Source: Branchipolynoe longqiensis (Eukaryota > Annelida > Polychaeta > Phyllodocida > Polynoidae). From it: a stretch of 64,000 bases of DNA. Position 1 is the stretch's first letter. Each line of letters starts with the position of its first letter. A program made the translations under genes and the position numbers. The stretch covers positions 31,413,367 to 31,477,366 of the forward strand of contig CM059194.1 in the NCBI GenBank assembly GCA_030323885.1. The letters run 5' to 3'. The notes beneath the pieces were generated by a model that saw only the letters and a list, made by a program, of their open reading frames with translations, ran no database searches and was not told where the DNA came from. Shown here in pieces: positions 1 through 10,946 of the stretch.

Positions 1-516
1 GCGAGAGCTCCTCTGAGTGTTTTCTTAAGTAGGAGCTGCTTGGGTGGTTAAATGTCAGGCCAATGCCGGGCACACTTAGTGATTCATTACTGCAGACTGC
101 ATACATGAATAATCAATCATATCCGCCTTGAATAAATGTATCACTATATCAAAGACCCTATAATACTAAGACGGCTCACTCAGCCTGTATTGTGTAATCA
201 AAATGATCAAACCCACGACTTGGTGCGCTGGCTGTTCTCTTGGTTAAACAGGTGCTATATTATATATGTAAATGTATATATGAACATGAAAGATGTGTGA
301 TGATGGCAATGCTGATGATGATGCTGATGATGATGTGTATTTGTTCATAGCAATTTCATATTGATGTGTATTCATACTTACCTATCTCATGTATAATATA
401 ATTGTATGTGTTTACATGTGAAACACCAACCAGCAGCTGGGCTGATCAAACCCACTACAAGGTGGCACTGTGAAATTTACAGAGATAGGGAGTGAGCCAT
501 CTTAGTATTATAGGGT
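1..516. other. intergenic, no gene seen
   Basis: No coding region or recognisable element. It contains a short run of TGATGA-type trinucleotides near 300-335 and AT-rich sequence. Confidence 0.5.
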
Positions 517-812
517 CTTTGATTATATGTATATATGTATATGTATATATATATGCATATATACATATACACATATATATGTGTATATATGTGCATATCT
601 CTGTATATAGGTGTATATAGGTGTATGTATGTGTATATATGTGTATGTATGTGTATATATGTGTGTATGTGTGTATATATATGTATATCTATATATTTAT
701 AGATGTACATAATTATGTGTATGTATATATATACATGTTTACACTTGTTTTATATGCACATTTATATACATGTACATGTATATACATAACTATACATATA
801 CACTGATATATA
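517..812. repeat. TATATG/TATA microsatellite
   Basis: Degenerate TATATG, TATGTG and TATA units run through this block. The open frames on both strands are repeat translations made of Y, I, H, T and M and are not genes. Confidence 0.9.
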
Positions 813-1050
813 TACACACACATATATCCCCGTCCATGGCTCCTGTGACACACAGTGCTATCCTCACAGAAGTGCGAATATATTGATCTACATTACCCAC
901 ACCTCCAGGTGCCCTCAGGTGACCTCCTCACATGACACCCTCACGTGACCTCCTCACGTGACCAAAGCATTAGCTCGCCATCAATACAATTGCCTCACAA
1001 CAACGCAGCCCTCCCAGACCTTCTCCGTCGTTATCCACAGCTGCACGCTG

Positions 1051-1224
1051 CCCGCCGCCCGCCGCCCGCCGCCCGCCGCCCGCCGCCCGCCACCCGCCAC
1101 CCGCCGCCCACCACCCGCCACCTGCCGCCCGCCGCCCGCCGCCCGACGCCCACCGCCCGCCGCACGCCGCCCGCTGCCCACCGCCCGCCGCCCACCGCCC
1201 GCCGCCCGCCGCCCGCCGCCCGCT
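1051..1224. repeat. GCCGCCC minisatellite
   Basis: About 25 copies of a 7-bp unit (GCCGCCC, with CGCCCAC and CGCCACC variants). All three forward frames stay open because of composition, so the ORFs here are artefacts. The array ends six bases before the MITE at 1231. Confidence 0.92.
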
Positions 1225-1230
1225 GCTTAT

Positions 1231-1801
1231 AGCCCTGTCACATTACGATGCTTCTTGCCAACACGCGTCGATGTATGTGATTTTGGGGCGGTACGTCGGG
1301 ACACGTCAGGAAGCGTTACGCGCGCGTTAGGCACATTGGTATACGTTGATGGATGGTGACGGTCGGCGACGATCGCCGTCGCGCGTCGTGGCACGTCGAA
1401 AGTTTTGTGCTTGCACAAAACTTTCGACATGTGCCAACATGTTGGTGCGAATGTTATGGGGACGTTAGGCGCACGTCAAGGTCCATTGGATGCGCTGGAA
1501 TAACGTTATGCGAATGCTATGCTCACACTGCGCGCTCGTGACGGTCGTTCCCACACATTGCGCCAAATTGTTGCTTTGTTGTTTTATGTCCTAGCTACAT
1601 CTAAGGTCATATCAGGATGCGCGACAACACTTTTTTTTTTTTCTCTCGCGTCGATATACGTTACCACAACGTCGGCCGCATGCTACCAACACATTCCGCT
1701 GACGTCAAACTTTTTCTCACCACGCCGAAAATTTTGACGTTTCTCGACTTTTTTGCACATTGGCAGCGCGCCGGCGAGAAGCGTCGTAATGTGACAGGGC
1801 C
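1231..1801 (+). mobile_element. MITE, ISL2EU-like, with captured SINE tail
   Basis: The termini are inverted repeats (GCCCTGTCACATTACGA at the left, its complement at the right), flanked by AT on both sides (1229-1230 and 1802-1803). A 2-bp AT duplication is my reason for suggesting the ISL2EU group; that class is inference. Inside lie a perfect palindrome near 1402-1427 (arm AAAGTTTTGTGC) and a SINE 3' tail. A second copy in the opposite orientation lies at 9707-10252. No transposase is encoded. Confidence 0.75.
1572..1620 (-). mobile_element. SINE 3' tail inside MITE
   Basis: This matches only the last ~45 bp of the common SINE family, in reverse orientation. The same fragment sits at the same internal position of the sister MITE (9861-9915), so it was inherited with the MITE and is not a fresh insertion. 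Confidence 0.75.
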
Positions 1802-2021
1802 ATTATGTGAGCTCGCCCTAACGACGGCTCTGTAGGCCTGCCTGGCCGCCCCTTTCTGGATTACTGTTCAAATGCATTAGTTGTCAGCGGCGGCTTTTAC
1901 TTCCACCTGAATGCATTGTGAATACATTCATTCGCAAACTACACTAGTATGACTCTTCTCTCTCTCTCTTATATATATATATATATATATATATAGTATA
2001 GAAGTGAATAATAAGTACATA

Positions 2022-2354
2022 GTTGGTTGGTTGTTGTTGCTTTACGTTCTAGCAACATCTAAGGTCATATCAGGATGGGTTCCGATTTGTGGCGGTGTAC
2101 ACTCATGGCGACTTTACAGTGATGGCCCACTGGGATACCAGGCCGTCACCAGCCCAATGACCTGATATCCGACACAGCCACGTTATCCTGCTACCGTGAT
2201 AACCAGTCCTTGTTCTATCCTATTAATGTTGAGTGCTAGGCTAGGTAGCGACAAGTATCAATTTTATAAGTCATGGGTTTGATTTGGTTGGGATTCGAAC
2301 TTCCGACCTTCCGCCTGGGATGCCTGCGTTCACCCGATTCAGCCACCGCGTCCG
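2022..2354 (-). mobile_element. SINE copy, type B head
   Basis: This is a full-length copy in reverse orientation: the tail (TTACGTTCTAGCAACATCT) is at the left and the tRNA-like head with box B (GATTCGAAC) and box A (GTGGCTGAATC on the minus strand) is at the right. The head differs from the Leu/Ser-like head of other copies although the body is the same. Confidence 0.85.
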
Positions 2355-2407
2355 ATATATATGTATATATATCGTAGATAGGTGAATATATATGTATATT
2401 ATAAGCA

Positions 2408-2470
<63 letters not shown>

Positions 2471-2507
2471 GAGGCGCTTCACTGTTTTGTTTGCAAATAA
2501 AACTATT

Positions 2508-2546
<39 letters not shown>
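2345..2546. repeat. TA dinucleotide microsatellite
   Basis: Two long (TA)n runs, about 2410-2465 and 2512-2545, are separated by a short unique stretch. They abut the head end of the SINE. Confidence 0.9.
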
Positions 2547-2548
<2 letters not shown>

Positions 2549-3209
2549 ATGCTTAACGAATTATATGAGTATAAATTACAGGGAACAATATATTATTTGC
2601 ATTCCTCCTTACTGTGCATTGGGTATGAGAGTGAATGTATGCGGGTCTTCCCCCTTTAGGCCTCACACGCAGCAGCATTTGTTCTTCTATGTATATGTGT
2701 ATATATTGTTTATGTAAACAATCTAGAACCCGCAGCCAGGTTTTCCTCATCCATATAATCTATTATATATGGCAATATTGTGATTTTCCTCCAGAGTGTG
2801 ACACGAGGGGGCGCCCGCCCGGCAATACCCGACAGCAGGGAGGTGGGGGGGGGCGCTCCACCAATGCGCATGAGGAAAGATAGGATGTACATGTTACCCT
2901 TGCATTTATACTCGCATAATGCATTATACATCAGATATATATATATTTACATTACATTTCCCATTACTGCTCACTATTGACATTTTATGCCCTCAGCATT
3001 GATGGAATAAAATAGTACATGTGTTCAGCGACTCTGACTGTACTGACAGTTTGGCCACGTGTTTTTGGGGTACTTTTTTTTGGCATTTTACTCTCCCTTT
3101 GATGACAGGACACATGCAATGTCAGGACAACAGTGGTCTGGATGCAGAGTTGTTCTTTGAATTCAAGTAAAAGGCAATAAATCTACCATGCAGCATCGAT
3201 AGTCGGCAC
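2547..3209. other. intergenic, no gene seen
   Basis: No supported gene. It contains a short GC-rich patch with a G run (2800-2862) and otherwise ordinary AT-rich sequence. Confidence 0.4.
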
Positions 3210-3212
3210 TAA

Positions 3213-3994
3213 AGGCCCTGTCACATTACGCCGTATGGCGGGAGCGTATTGAAAACCTACATAAACCTGTGCATGCCTGCCTATCATGACCTTTGGTGAC
3301 CTCTCGGGTGGTTTTGAGCGTATGTGGAACCTATGAGGAGCATACGAGGAGCGTATGAGGAGCGTATGAAAGCGTACTGTGACAGTTTTTGACGGTTTTG
3401 ATTGGCATATGGAACCTATGCGTAGGGTATGCGTAGCGTATGTGTAGCGTATGCATAGCGTATGCATAGCGTATGAGCATATGAGTAGCGTATGAGTCAA
3501 GATCGATGTCGAGACCTATGGCATACACTTGGAATACGCTGTGCATATGCTGTGCATACGCTGTGCATACGCTGTGCATACGCTAGGAGTACACTCCCAT
3601 ACGTAACTCGTAGGTTATGCATACGCTACATACGCTAGAGATACGGCAGTGACACAAGTTGAGCGTATGCGTAACCTACGTCGGCGCACCCCTAGCATAT
3701 GAGGAGCATACACCGGCATACGAGGAGCATACACCGGCGTATGAGTAGCGTATGAACCATATGCTCCCATAGGTCGAGATTTTGTTAGCATGCACAACAA
3801 AATTTGGACGGACGGACGGGAGAACGCGTATGGCGGCGTACAACGGCATATGCCAGCATAGGCCGGCACATGACGGCCTATGCGTAGAGTATGCATAGCG
3901 TATGGCGGCGTATGGCAGTGTATGCCGATGTATATGACGTAACGTGCCTACGCCGCCATACGCTCCCACAAAAAACCCTAATGTGACAGCCCCT
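3213..3994. mobile_element. non-autonomous Harbinger relative
   Basis: The ends match the autonomous element at 15114-25235 (AGGCCCTGTCACATTACG at the left; TAATGTGACAGCCCCT at the right), with a TAA target duplication at 3210-3212 and 3995-3997. The interior is almost entirely GCGTATG / CATACGC motifs in both orientations. The many ORFs rich in Y, A, H, R and M translate this repeat. It encodes no protein, so it would depend on transposase supplied in trans. Confidence 0.88.
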
Positions 3995-4028
3995 TAAATG
4001 TTAGTCTAATGGACCCTCCTTGTAACTG

Positions 4029-4230
4029 ACAGCAGACGACATTTAATTAGTTCCCGCGCTTCACTCAAGTGATGCGCGAAAATGAACTCTGAGAAAAAAC
4101 CCACCCCATACTACATCGCCATCCAGGAGGGAGGCAGGGACGGGGGAGGGGGGGAGGGGGAGGGGGAGGGGGAGGACGGGGGTCTCCCCCGATATCAGAC
4201 GACATTTCATTCGCATCAGACGACATTCAG
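4029..4230. repeat. degenerate CAGACGACATTT units and G-rich run
   Basis: Three or four scattered copies of CAGACGACATTY (about 4030, 4196 and 4217) match the unit of the satellite at 14681-15040. Between them lies a GGGGGA purine tract (4137-4183). Confidence 0.6.
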
Positions 4231-4429
4231 TCAGTCACAGTTCTGAATGCCGGTTTTCCCGCGCTTTTAGTTAGTGCGCTCTCAGGCCGCTAGTCTCAGG
4301 TAGGTACCCCCTGGCGGTAGCTTTTAACACTCGATGCGCAAACCCAAGTTCATTCTCACTTAACACTCGTAAGAGAGACCTATTTAGAAGGGATACACCA
4401 CTTCTACTTGATGCTATTTTGTTATTCCT

Positions 4430-4487
4430 TCTCCGTCCTGATATGACCTTCGATGTTGCTAGACGTAAAACAACAAACAAACAAAAT
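4430..4487 (+). mobile_element. solo SINE 3' tail
   Basis: Only the terminal segment of the SINE is present (GTCCTGATATGACCTT through GACGTAAAACAACAAAC), with no body or head. It is probably an extreme 5' truncation. Confidence 0.7.
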
Positions 4488-4489
4488 TA

Positions 4490-4990
4490 GGTTGAAGTAA
4501 TTTTGATTTAAAATGTCTAATTTTGGAGATACTTGAAGTCTAAACATTCAAGATTAATGTTGGCGTGCTTGCCAAAATTCTGATTCCATAGGCTTCAGCA
4601 GTAACGGGTTCTATTAAGTTAACTTAGAGGGTCCTTCTATGCAGCAAGAAATACTAAAAGAAGTGCATCAATATCTAAGTTGGAGATCTAGGTTCAAATC
4701 TAGATTAGTGTTTTGGTTTTGAAAATGTGATGCTTTCATCGGACTATGCAGCTTTAACGCCACGCCACTGACAGAGAGCCAAACTTGTTCTAAGATCTAG
4801 TCACGTGGTGTTACAATCTGTTCTTTGGGTCTAATGGTTTTGAGTTTCTCTGATTTGCTGAGATAAATATATTAGGTTGATAGTTACAATTTAAAAACTT
4901 ACTTTAGTTTGAAGCAAGTTGCGTTTTAAACGGATATCTTTTGAGATATTTGAAGTGCAACCATGCCAAAACTGTAAATAGGAGTAGGCT
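4490..4990 (+). mobile_element. MITE-B copies (two partial)
   Basis: This is a dispersed AT-rich family of about 350-400 bp. Diagnostic segments here are CATAGGCTTCAGCAGTAACG and, at the end, CATCGGACTATGCAGCTTTA. A second partial copy (about 4815-4975) begins with the opposite end of the family. Elsewhere the ends form inverted repeats (TTAAAGTTGCATAGTCCGAT type), which is why I call it a MITE; the superfamily is unknown. Confidence 0.6.
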
Positions 4991-5262
4991 AGTCTAGTAA
5001 TAAGAGTAGAACAAAATAAAATACATATATGCCAAGAAAATCCAAAAAACCTAACATAGCCTATTAACCATACAAACCAATTATCTATCTGCTACTGAAA
5101 TTCAGGCAATCAAATAACTTATCAGCAGCTACTGTGTGGTAAGATAACACCAACACTACAACTGGCCAGCATTGAAAACAAGGCTGGGCACCCGGGCTTA
5201 TATGATATGGACAGTATAAATACAGCCTCAATAAAAGAAAATTTAAAAAACAAAAAACTCTG
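4991..5262 (+). mobile_element. LINE 3' UTR fragment
   Basis: This resembles the 3' end of the LINE at 52320-55470: both contain GGCCAGCATTGA or CCAGCATTGAGAA, a CCCGGGC stretch, and a terminal 'ATGGACAGTATAAATAC ... AATAAAA' segment. It is a short 5'-truncated copy with no coding sequence. No other gene is visible before the next SINE. Confidence 0.5.
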
Positions 5263-5589
5263 ACACCATAGACTTCTATAGTAACAGTAAATATTGACTC
5301 TCTTGCACTTACAATTATTAAGAATAAGCATGGGGTACTTGGGTTTAATGGTCCTGGATAGACTGGTCGCTATTTACTTTGTAGCTCAAATAGGCCGTGT
5401 TGTGACGTCATGTAGGGAAGGAATAGGTTGAGTTACATACGTTGTAATTCTATGTAATTTCATAGGTTGTAATTCATTGTTATGTTAAAAAGGCCTCTAA
5501 TTCACTTTTGGTCTGAGTAGGTTTTATGGTATTCTTTTAGAGAACTATATGGCTATAGAGCGCTTCTTTATATCCCTTCTCCATACTTA

Positions 5590-5788
5590 CCAGCTACCGA
5601 CTTGTGACCCAATATCGCACCCAGGCACATTATCTTGATATTGTTTTTTTTTCTTTCTTGATAGTGTGCTAACCAGTTCTTGACTTATCCTAGTAATGCT
5701 GAGCGCCAGGCTAGGTAGTGACAAGTATCAATTTTGTAATAAGTCATTGGTTTGACTGGGCCATGATTCAAACTCCCGACCTCCCGCA
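5590..5788 (-). mobile_element. degenerate SINE fragment
   Basis: This is a reverse-orientation body with an internal deletion; GAGCGCCAGGCTAGGTAGTG and the head-side CTCCCGACCTCCCGCATG are recognisable. It is cut at the head end by the LINE that starts at about 5789. Confidence 0.65.
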
Positions 5789-7035
5789 TGCGCTCCTACC
5801 ATTTCTGCACTGTTCTGCTCCAATTATATAGAACTTTAATACGTTCAAAATTGGACTATGGCTGTATCGTTTATGGTTCAGCCAGGAAATCATACATATC
5901 ACAGTTAGACACTATACACCATAAAGGCCTTCGGCTGGCCCTGGGGGCGTTTAGAACCTCGCCCGTCCAGAGCCTTTATGTCGAAGGCCGAGAGCCTTCC
6001 CTTAAGAGTAGAAGGCTCAAACTGTCTATGCAATATGTGATAAAATTAAAGGAAATATTTTAAATCCTTCATATAGCTACATTTTTATGCCACCATATGA
6101 ACACCTCTATGAATCAAGGCCAACATACATAAAGCCGTTAGGCCTCAGAATAAAGCCTCATATGGAGGCCCTGAGGGCAAATATACATAACATAGCACTC
6201 TCACAATATTCAGATGTTCCTCCGTGGCAGCTGAGGAAACCAAACATCATCCTCCAGCTGGCCATGTCGAAGAAATCTCAGACGCACCCACTTTCATATC
6301 ATGAAAGCTTTATCGATGTGTGAAGCGCTTTTAGCTCCCACCTAGCCGTTTACACGGATGGGTCAAAGACAGACAACAGAGTCTCTGCGGCAGCAATCGT
6401 CCATGGACGTGAATTAGGTACGCGTATTCCAGATCAGAGTTCTATCTTTACTGCTGAGGCACGAGCACTCCTACTCGCGTTAGAGTGCATCGAAACCTCA
6501 GCCACTCATAAATTCATCATTTTCACTGACTCTTTTTCCTGCCTTCAGGCTTTAAACAATAGGAAACTGGACCACCCAATACTACTTAAAGTACTCATTA
6601 AACTAAACTCTCTTTCAATAGCAAAATTTGACATTCACCTATGTTGGGTGCCTAGTCATGTGGGTATCCCAGGAAATGAGAGAGCAGATCAAGCGGCCAC
6701 TCGAGCCCTGACTGCTCCATTGGAACACTGTCATATTCCCCACTCTGATCTGAAACCTACCATTCAAAAATACATTTGGAACCTATGGCAGATGGAATGG
6801 GATGAACACCCAGACAACAAACTCCATAGAATTACCCCCTCCGTGAACGGACTGCCGCAGAGTCGCCTGGAAGGGCGACACGACCAGGTTGTTTTAACAA
6901 GATGCCATATTGGCCACTCGTGGCTAACACACCGTTTTTCTGCTCAAGGGGGAGCCTCCCCCTGAATGTATTGGATGTCAGTCCCCACTGACATTAAAAC
7001 ACATTTTAATTAAACTGTGTGGATTTCATGGGCCC
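5789..7035 (+). pseudogene. LINE ORF2 remnant: RT C-terminus, RNase H, zinc motif
   Basis: About 5790-6063 encodes the post-catalytic RT/thumb region (LIRSKLDYGCIVYGSA). After a frame change near the T run at 6057-6060 the connection region continues (6087-6320, PPYEHLYESRP). An in-frame TGA at 6321-6323 precedes RNase H (about 6327-6720), with the usual acidic residues in VYTDGSKTD, FTAEARALLLALE and FTDSFSCLQAL, and HVGIPGNERAD. A further frame change in the T run near 6934-6938 separates it from an ECIGC...KHILIKLCGF zinc-knuckle-like end. The catalytic YADD half of RT and the endonuclease are missing. With one stop and two frame changes it is not functional. Confidence 0.8.
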
Positions 7036-7372
7036 TGCGCCAACAATTTTACACTGCAAACAACATGCAAGAGCCTTTTTACTAAAGAGTAAAACAAGAG
7101 AAGATTTTAGCCTTTTTGAGGGCAGCTGGTTTGTACCAACTCATATAAGTTTATAAACAAATTTCATCAGTGAATAATCACTATCATTTAGACTTTTATT
7201 TAGCTATATGATTGTGAGTTTACAAAATTCATGAGTGTCCATTGACACAAAATTGATTGTATGCTTTTACATGTAAAAGCGATGGTTTGAACAAAAACAA
7301 ACATTTCTCGCCGTGAATATGGCCTATGCTGCCGACACGGCGTAAAGCAACCACCAATCAATCAATCAACCA
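5789..7372 (+). mobile_element. 5'-truncated I-superfamily LINE
   Basis: A 5'-truncated non-LTR retrotransposon keeps the C-terminal end of the reverse transcriptase, an RNase H domain, a CCHC-like zinc motif, a 3' UTR and a tail of ATCA repeats (about 7352-7370). RNase H downstream of RT plus a short simple-repeat tail is typical of the I superfamily. The 3' end (GGCGTAAAGCAACCACCAA) resembles the SINE tail, making this LINE family a candidate driver of the SINE. No clear target duplication was seen. Confidence 0.75.
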
Positions 7373-7608
7373 TTTCAACCACAGCTTCCGCTCTGCTTTA
7401 TGTAAAGCATGGTGACGTGTAAACACTTCCTTAACCACCCCATCTCCTCACCACTCAATATAGAGGGCACTTACACAATACAACTCAGCTGATAGGCCAG
7501 GTTATACACTAGTTGAACTACTCACATAAATCTGGAATTGCTCATTGTTCAGCACTGACCTGCTCACGTCAGAGCACAGAGGTTTAGATATATGTAAATA
7601 CACTATAG
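7036..7608. other. LINE 3' UTR and intergenic sequence
   Basis: The LINE 3' UTR runs to about 7372. From there to the next SINE I see no gene or recognisable repeat. Confidence 0.5.
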
Positions 7609-7942
7609 ACCACGCTGCATGGCTGAATGAGTTGAGCATCCGTATCCCGTGTTGATAGATCGTGGCATTCGAACCCACGGGTTCGAACCCTGGTCGAGTC
7701 AAATCAAATTGACACATGTTGCTTCCTAGCCAGGCGCTCAGCATTATTAGGATAGAACAAGGATTGGTTGGCTCAGTGTCAGTATAATGTGACTGAATGT
7801 GATATCAGGTCATGGTGCTGACGGCATGGTCTCCCAGTGGGGCAGCACTATAACATCGCCATGAGTGTGCACTGTCATAAGTCGGTACTCATCCTTATAT
7901 TACCTTGGATGTTGCCAGGACGTAAAACTCCAACAACCAACC
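7609..7942 (+). mobile_element. SINE copy, type A head
   Basis: This is a full-length forward copy. The Leu/Ser-tRNA-like head has box A (TGGCTGAATGAGTTGAG) and box B (GGTTCGAACCC); the shared body includes GTGACTGAATGTGATATCAGG, and the tail ends GACGTAAAACTCCAACAACC. Confidence 0.88.
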
Positions 7943-8329
7943 TACACACTGTAAGGCTCCCATCACAGGGATTGTATTCTGTTGCTTTACTTAGACTCAC
8001 TTGACTGCCCACTTAGAACCAAAACACTCCGCAGCTCACCCTTCCCTGGCTTTTTTTTTTCTCCAACAGCTGCTGCTACTTGACAGCCACCTGCTCGCAT
8101 CCCAACCCTATTACCGCAAAACAAATAGCATTGCCAGCGAGCAGGAACTGTGCCATGCGATTAGTACGCCTGAGGGGCTCTCTAATGCCTTCAACCGGCA
8201 GTGAGTGAGCAGCTCAGAGCTGCTCAGTGAAACTACATCACCACCCCTGTAGTGTCCACGATGCGTGTACAAACTGAACACTCTCATCACTAACTCAAGT
8301 GGAAAAGAGCCTTCCGCGATCACGTGTCC
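7943..8329. other. intergenic, no gene seen
   Basis: No supported gene or element. A short symmetrical GAGCAGCTCAGAGCTGCTC stretch lies at 8207-8225. Confidence 0.4.
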
Positions 8330-8593
8330 TCTGGTCGAGTCAAACTAACACATAAAATTTGATACTTGTCGCTTCCTAGCCAGGCACTCAGCATTATTAG
8401 GATAGGGCAAGGCCTGGTTGGCTCAGGGTCAGGATAGTGTGACTGAGTGGGATATCAGATCATGGCGAGGGCAGCCTGGTCCACCAGTGGGGTAGCACTA
8501 TACAGTCACCATGAGTGTGCACTGTCGCAAGTCGGTGCCCATTTTGATATGACCTTAGATGTTGGCGGGACGTAAACCTCCAACACCCAACCA
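8330..8593 (+). mobile_element. SINE copy, 5'-truncated
   Basis: Forward body and tail without the tRNA head. It begins at CTGGTCGAGTCAAAC, the junction just 3' of box B, and ends GACGTAAACCTCCAACACCC. Confidence 0.85.
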
Positions 8594-8639
8594 AGTCAAT
8601 TTGCATAACTCACCAGGTTGCACATCGGAATTATGAAAT

Positions 8640-8850
8640 AAGAGTTTGCCCATTCTTGATGCCGTTGGTTAAAGTTGCATATTCCGATGGTTTTGGGTTT
8701 CTAGAATTTATTTAGATAAATATATTAGGGTGATTGCTATAATGTACCTTGCCTTACTTTGACGTTACTGGTTCCCAATACATGACCTACAAATTAATTG
8801 GGGCAGGGTAATCTCAGGAAACATATATATATATATATATGTATTGTATA
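8640..8850 (+). mobile_element. MITE-B partial copy
   Basis: It starts with the family terminus (TTAAAGTTGCATATTCCGAT) and continues GATAAATATATTAGGGTGAT; the far half is missing. AT microsatellite follows (8821-8840 and 8925-8945). Confidence 0.55.
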
Positions 8851-8945
8851 ATTCTTTACGCAAATATAAATAACGCATAGACTACTATTAATTATATCAC
8901 TAATGTACCCCCACTGGTGCTATATATATATATATATATATATAT

Positions 8946-9115
8946 AGTAAAACCTCTCTAAATTGACTGACCATGGGAACGACTTCAAATGGCACATTTT
9001 GGGAGGTGGTCGGTTTAGGGACTTTTTTCTATCATTACAATGGTATTGTCTGGGCGATCGATATAGGGGAGTGGTTAATCTGTGGAGGTGGTCGGTTAAA
9101 GAGGTATTACTGTAT
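8946..9115. mobile_element. small pogo/Tigger-like MITE
   Basis: The ends are inverted repeats (GTAAAACCTCTCTAAATTGA at the left; GGTTAAAGAGGTATTACTG at the right) with flanking TA. Pogo/Tigger elements have CAGTRAAACCTC-like ends and TA targets, so the class is a motif-based inference. It is non-coding. Confidence 0.5.
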
Positions 9116-9704
9116 ATATACATATATATACACATATATGACGTAGTCACCTGCTGTTCATTGCTCATTCCCTACAGGTCACCGACGTCTCCTAATACAT
9201 TCTCCTCCATCCTCTCAGGCAGTGCTACCTTTTTCCTCTCGCAGTACGTACGCTCCTGCCTCCAGTAGAAGCCGCTAGCAGTGTTGCAAACTCTCATGAA
9301 ATTCCAGTGAGAGTCACGAAAATTGAAGGTTCTGATCAGTCACCTCACAAGTCACATACCGACCCCAAAGATCCCACGAATTTCTGTACTTTTGTACAAA
9401 ATCCCACAAATTGTTGTGCTTGTGTGCGAATTTCGTACTTTTGATTAAAAACAAGTAAATATCATGTTATACATTTGTTATAAAATCAGCCTATAACCGC
9501 TTTAAAATTACCTCAAAGAGACCATTTTAAAGCCATTTAGAGAAACATATTCTAGGGGGGGGGGGGCATGCCCCCAGATCCCACTAGCAAACTCACAGCT
9601 GCCGCCACTCAGGTTCCACGCCAACAACGCAAAACCTCCAGGATTTCCAGTACCTCCAGGTTGGCAACACTCTCCCCTGGCTATGAGTTGGTGCCTGTAA
9701 TGTT
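9116..9704. other. intergenic, no gene seen
   Basis: No supported gene. It contains a short G run (9556-9566) and tandem CCCACAAATT-type similarity around 9375-9440. Confidence 0.4.
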
Positions 9705-9706
9705 AT

Positions 9707-10252
9707 GGTGCTGTCACATTACGACGCTTCTTGGCGGTGCGCCGCCAATGCGCAAAATCACTTTTAATCATCTAGACACGTCAAACTTGTTGGCGTCCGC
9801 GCAACGTATTGGTAGCGTGCGGCCGACGTTGTGAGAAAAAGAACTACAAAGTTTGGCGCGCCATCCTGATATGACCTTAGATGTTGCTAGGACGTAAAAC
9901 AACAACAAACAAAAAAGCAATAGTTTGGCGCAATGAGCCTCACGTGCGTGCGGTGTATGCCTAGCATTCGCATAATGTTATTCCAGCGCGTGTAATGTAT
10001 CTCAACGTGCTCCTAACGTCGCCATAATGTTAGCACCCGCGCATTGTCGCGTGTCGAAAGTTTTGTGCAAGCACAAAACTTCGCCAATTCCCTGACGCGT
10101 GCTGCCGACTCTCGCCGACCGTTGCTGTCCATCAACGAATACCAACGCGTGCCTAATGCGCGTGTAACGCTTCCTGACATATCCTGACGTTGCGCCAAAA
10201 AATCACATATGTCGACGCGCGTTGGTGAGAAGCATCGTAATGTGACAGGGCT
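9707..10252 (-). mobile_element. second ISL2EU-like MITE with captured SINE tail
   Basis: Same family as 1231-1801, inverted. The ends are GTGCTGTCACATTACGACGC and GCATCGTAATGTGACAGGG, flanked by AT (9705-9706 and 10253-10254). The palindrome (arm AAGTTTTGTGC) is at about 10058-10081 and the SINE tail at 9861-9915. There is no coding capacity. Confidence 0.75.
9861..9915 (+). mobile_element. SINE 3' tail inside MITE
   Basis: This is the last ~50 bp of the SINE (CCTGATATGACCTTAGATGT to AAAACAACAACAAAC). Its junctions with MITE sequence (GCGCCAAA on one side, GGCGCG on the other) correspond to those in the copy at 1231-1801. Confidence 0.75.
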
Positions 10253-10254
10253 AT

Positions 10255-10946
10255 TAGCTCCTCAACCTATGTAACCTTTCTTTCCCCACAACCCACAACC
10301 CACAACCCACATCCGGTAGAGTCAGGCTTCCCATGCGGAAGGTCGGGAGTTCAAGAGCCTGAGCAATATTTGTTATTCCATTTTGGATGGAATGGAATGA
10401 GCGCAAGGGCGATCATTCGTGGTCATTGCTGAGGGCACATGGAACTGATACATAGCTAAGGTATATTGGTAGAGTTTTATGATATGCAATCGGTCAATGT
10501 ATTATGAATAGTGATACATCATACACATCACAATTGAATAATCACTGGAAAAATATACTACATACTTAAGCCATTAGGTTTTATATTTTCTTTTAATATA
10601 TGGATGTGATATTCAGAAATAAAAGTTATTGAATTGAATTAAATTAAATATAGTATAGCAGCAGCTTGGCCTATTTAACAATTAATCAGGTGAATAGACA
10701 AGTAATTCACGACAACGACAAGGAATTTTAGTAATCATAATGCAAAGAAAGGAAGAAAAACAGAACGAAAGAAAGAAAGAAAGAAAGAAAGAAAGGGGGC
10801 AAATGAAGAAACAATGAAACAAAGACAGAAATAAAAGAAAGAAAACAAAACAAACAAAAGCAAAGAGAATGAAAGAACAACAACAAAGAAAGGAGTCAGT
10901 AGACAACTGCCGTTACAGATGTACTGTTTACCATTAAAATTAGACG
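10255..10946. other. intergenic with SINE-head fragment and GA-rich tract
   Basis: A 45-bp type B SINE head fragment lies at about 10309-10352 (GGCTTCCCATGCGGAAGG). A GAAA-rich tract spans about 10740-10885. No gene is supported. Confidence 0.5.

Noticed and set aside
945..1359. Arg/Pro-rich ORFs resembling low-complexity nuclear proteins
   Set aside because: GCCGCCC repeat opens all frames; no flanking coding signal.
3183..3969. Several overlapping minus-strand ORFs rich in Tyr, Ala, His and Met
   Set aside because: They translate GCGTATG/CATACGC motifs of the non-autonomous Harbinger relative.
7609..7700. Candidate tRNA gene (box A and box B present)
   Set aside because: No cloverleaf acceptor stem; the same head is fused to the SINE body at many loci, so these are SINE heads and not tRNA genes.
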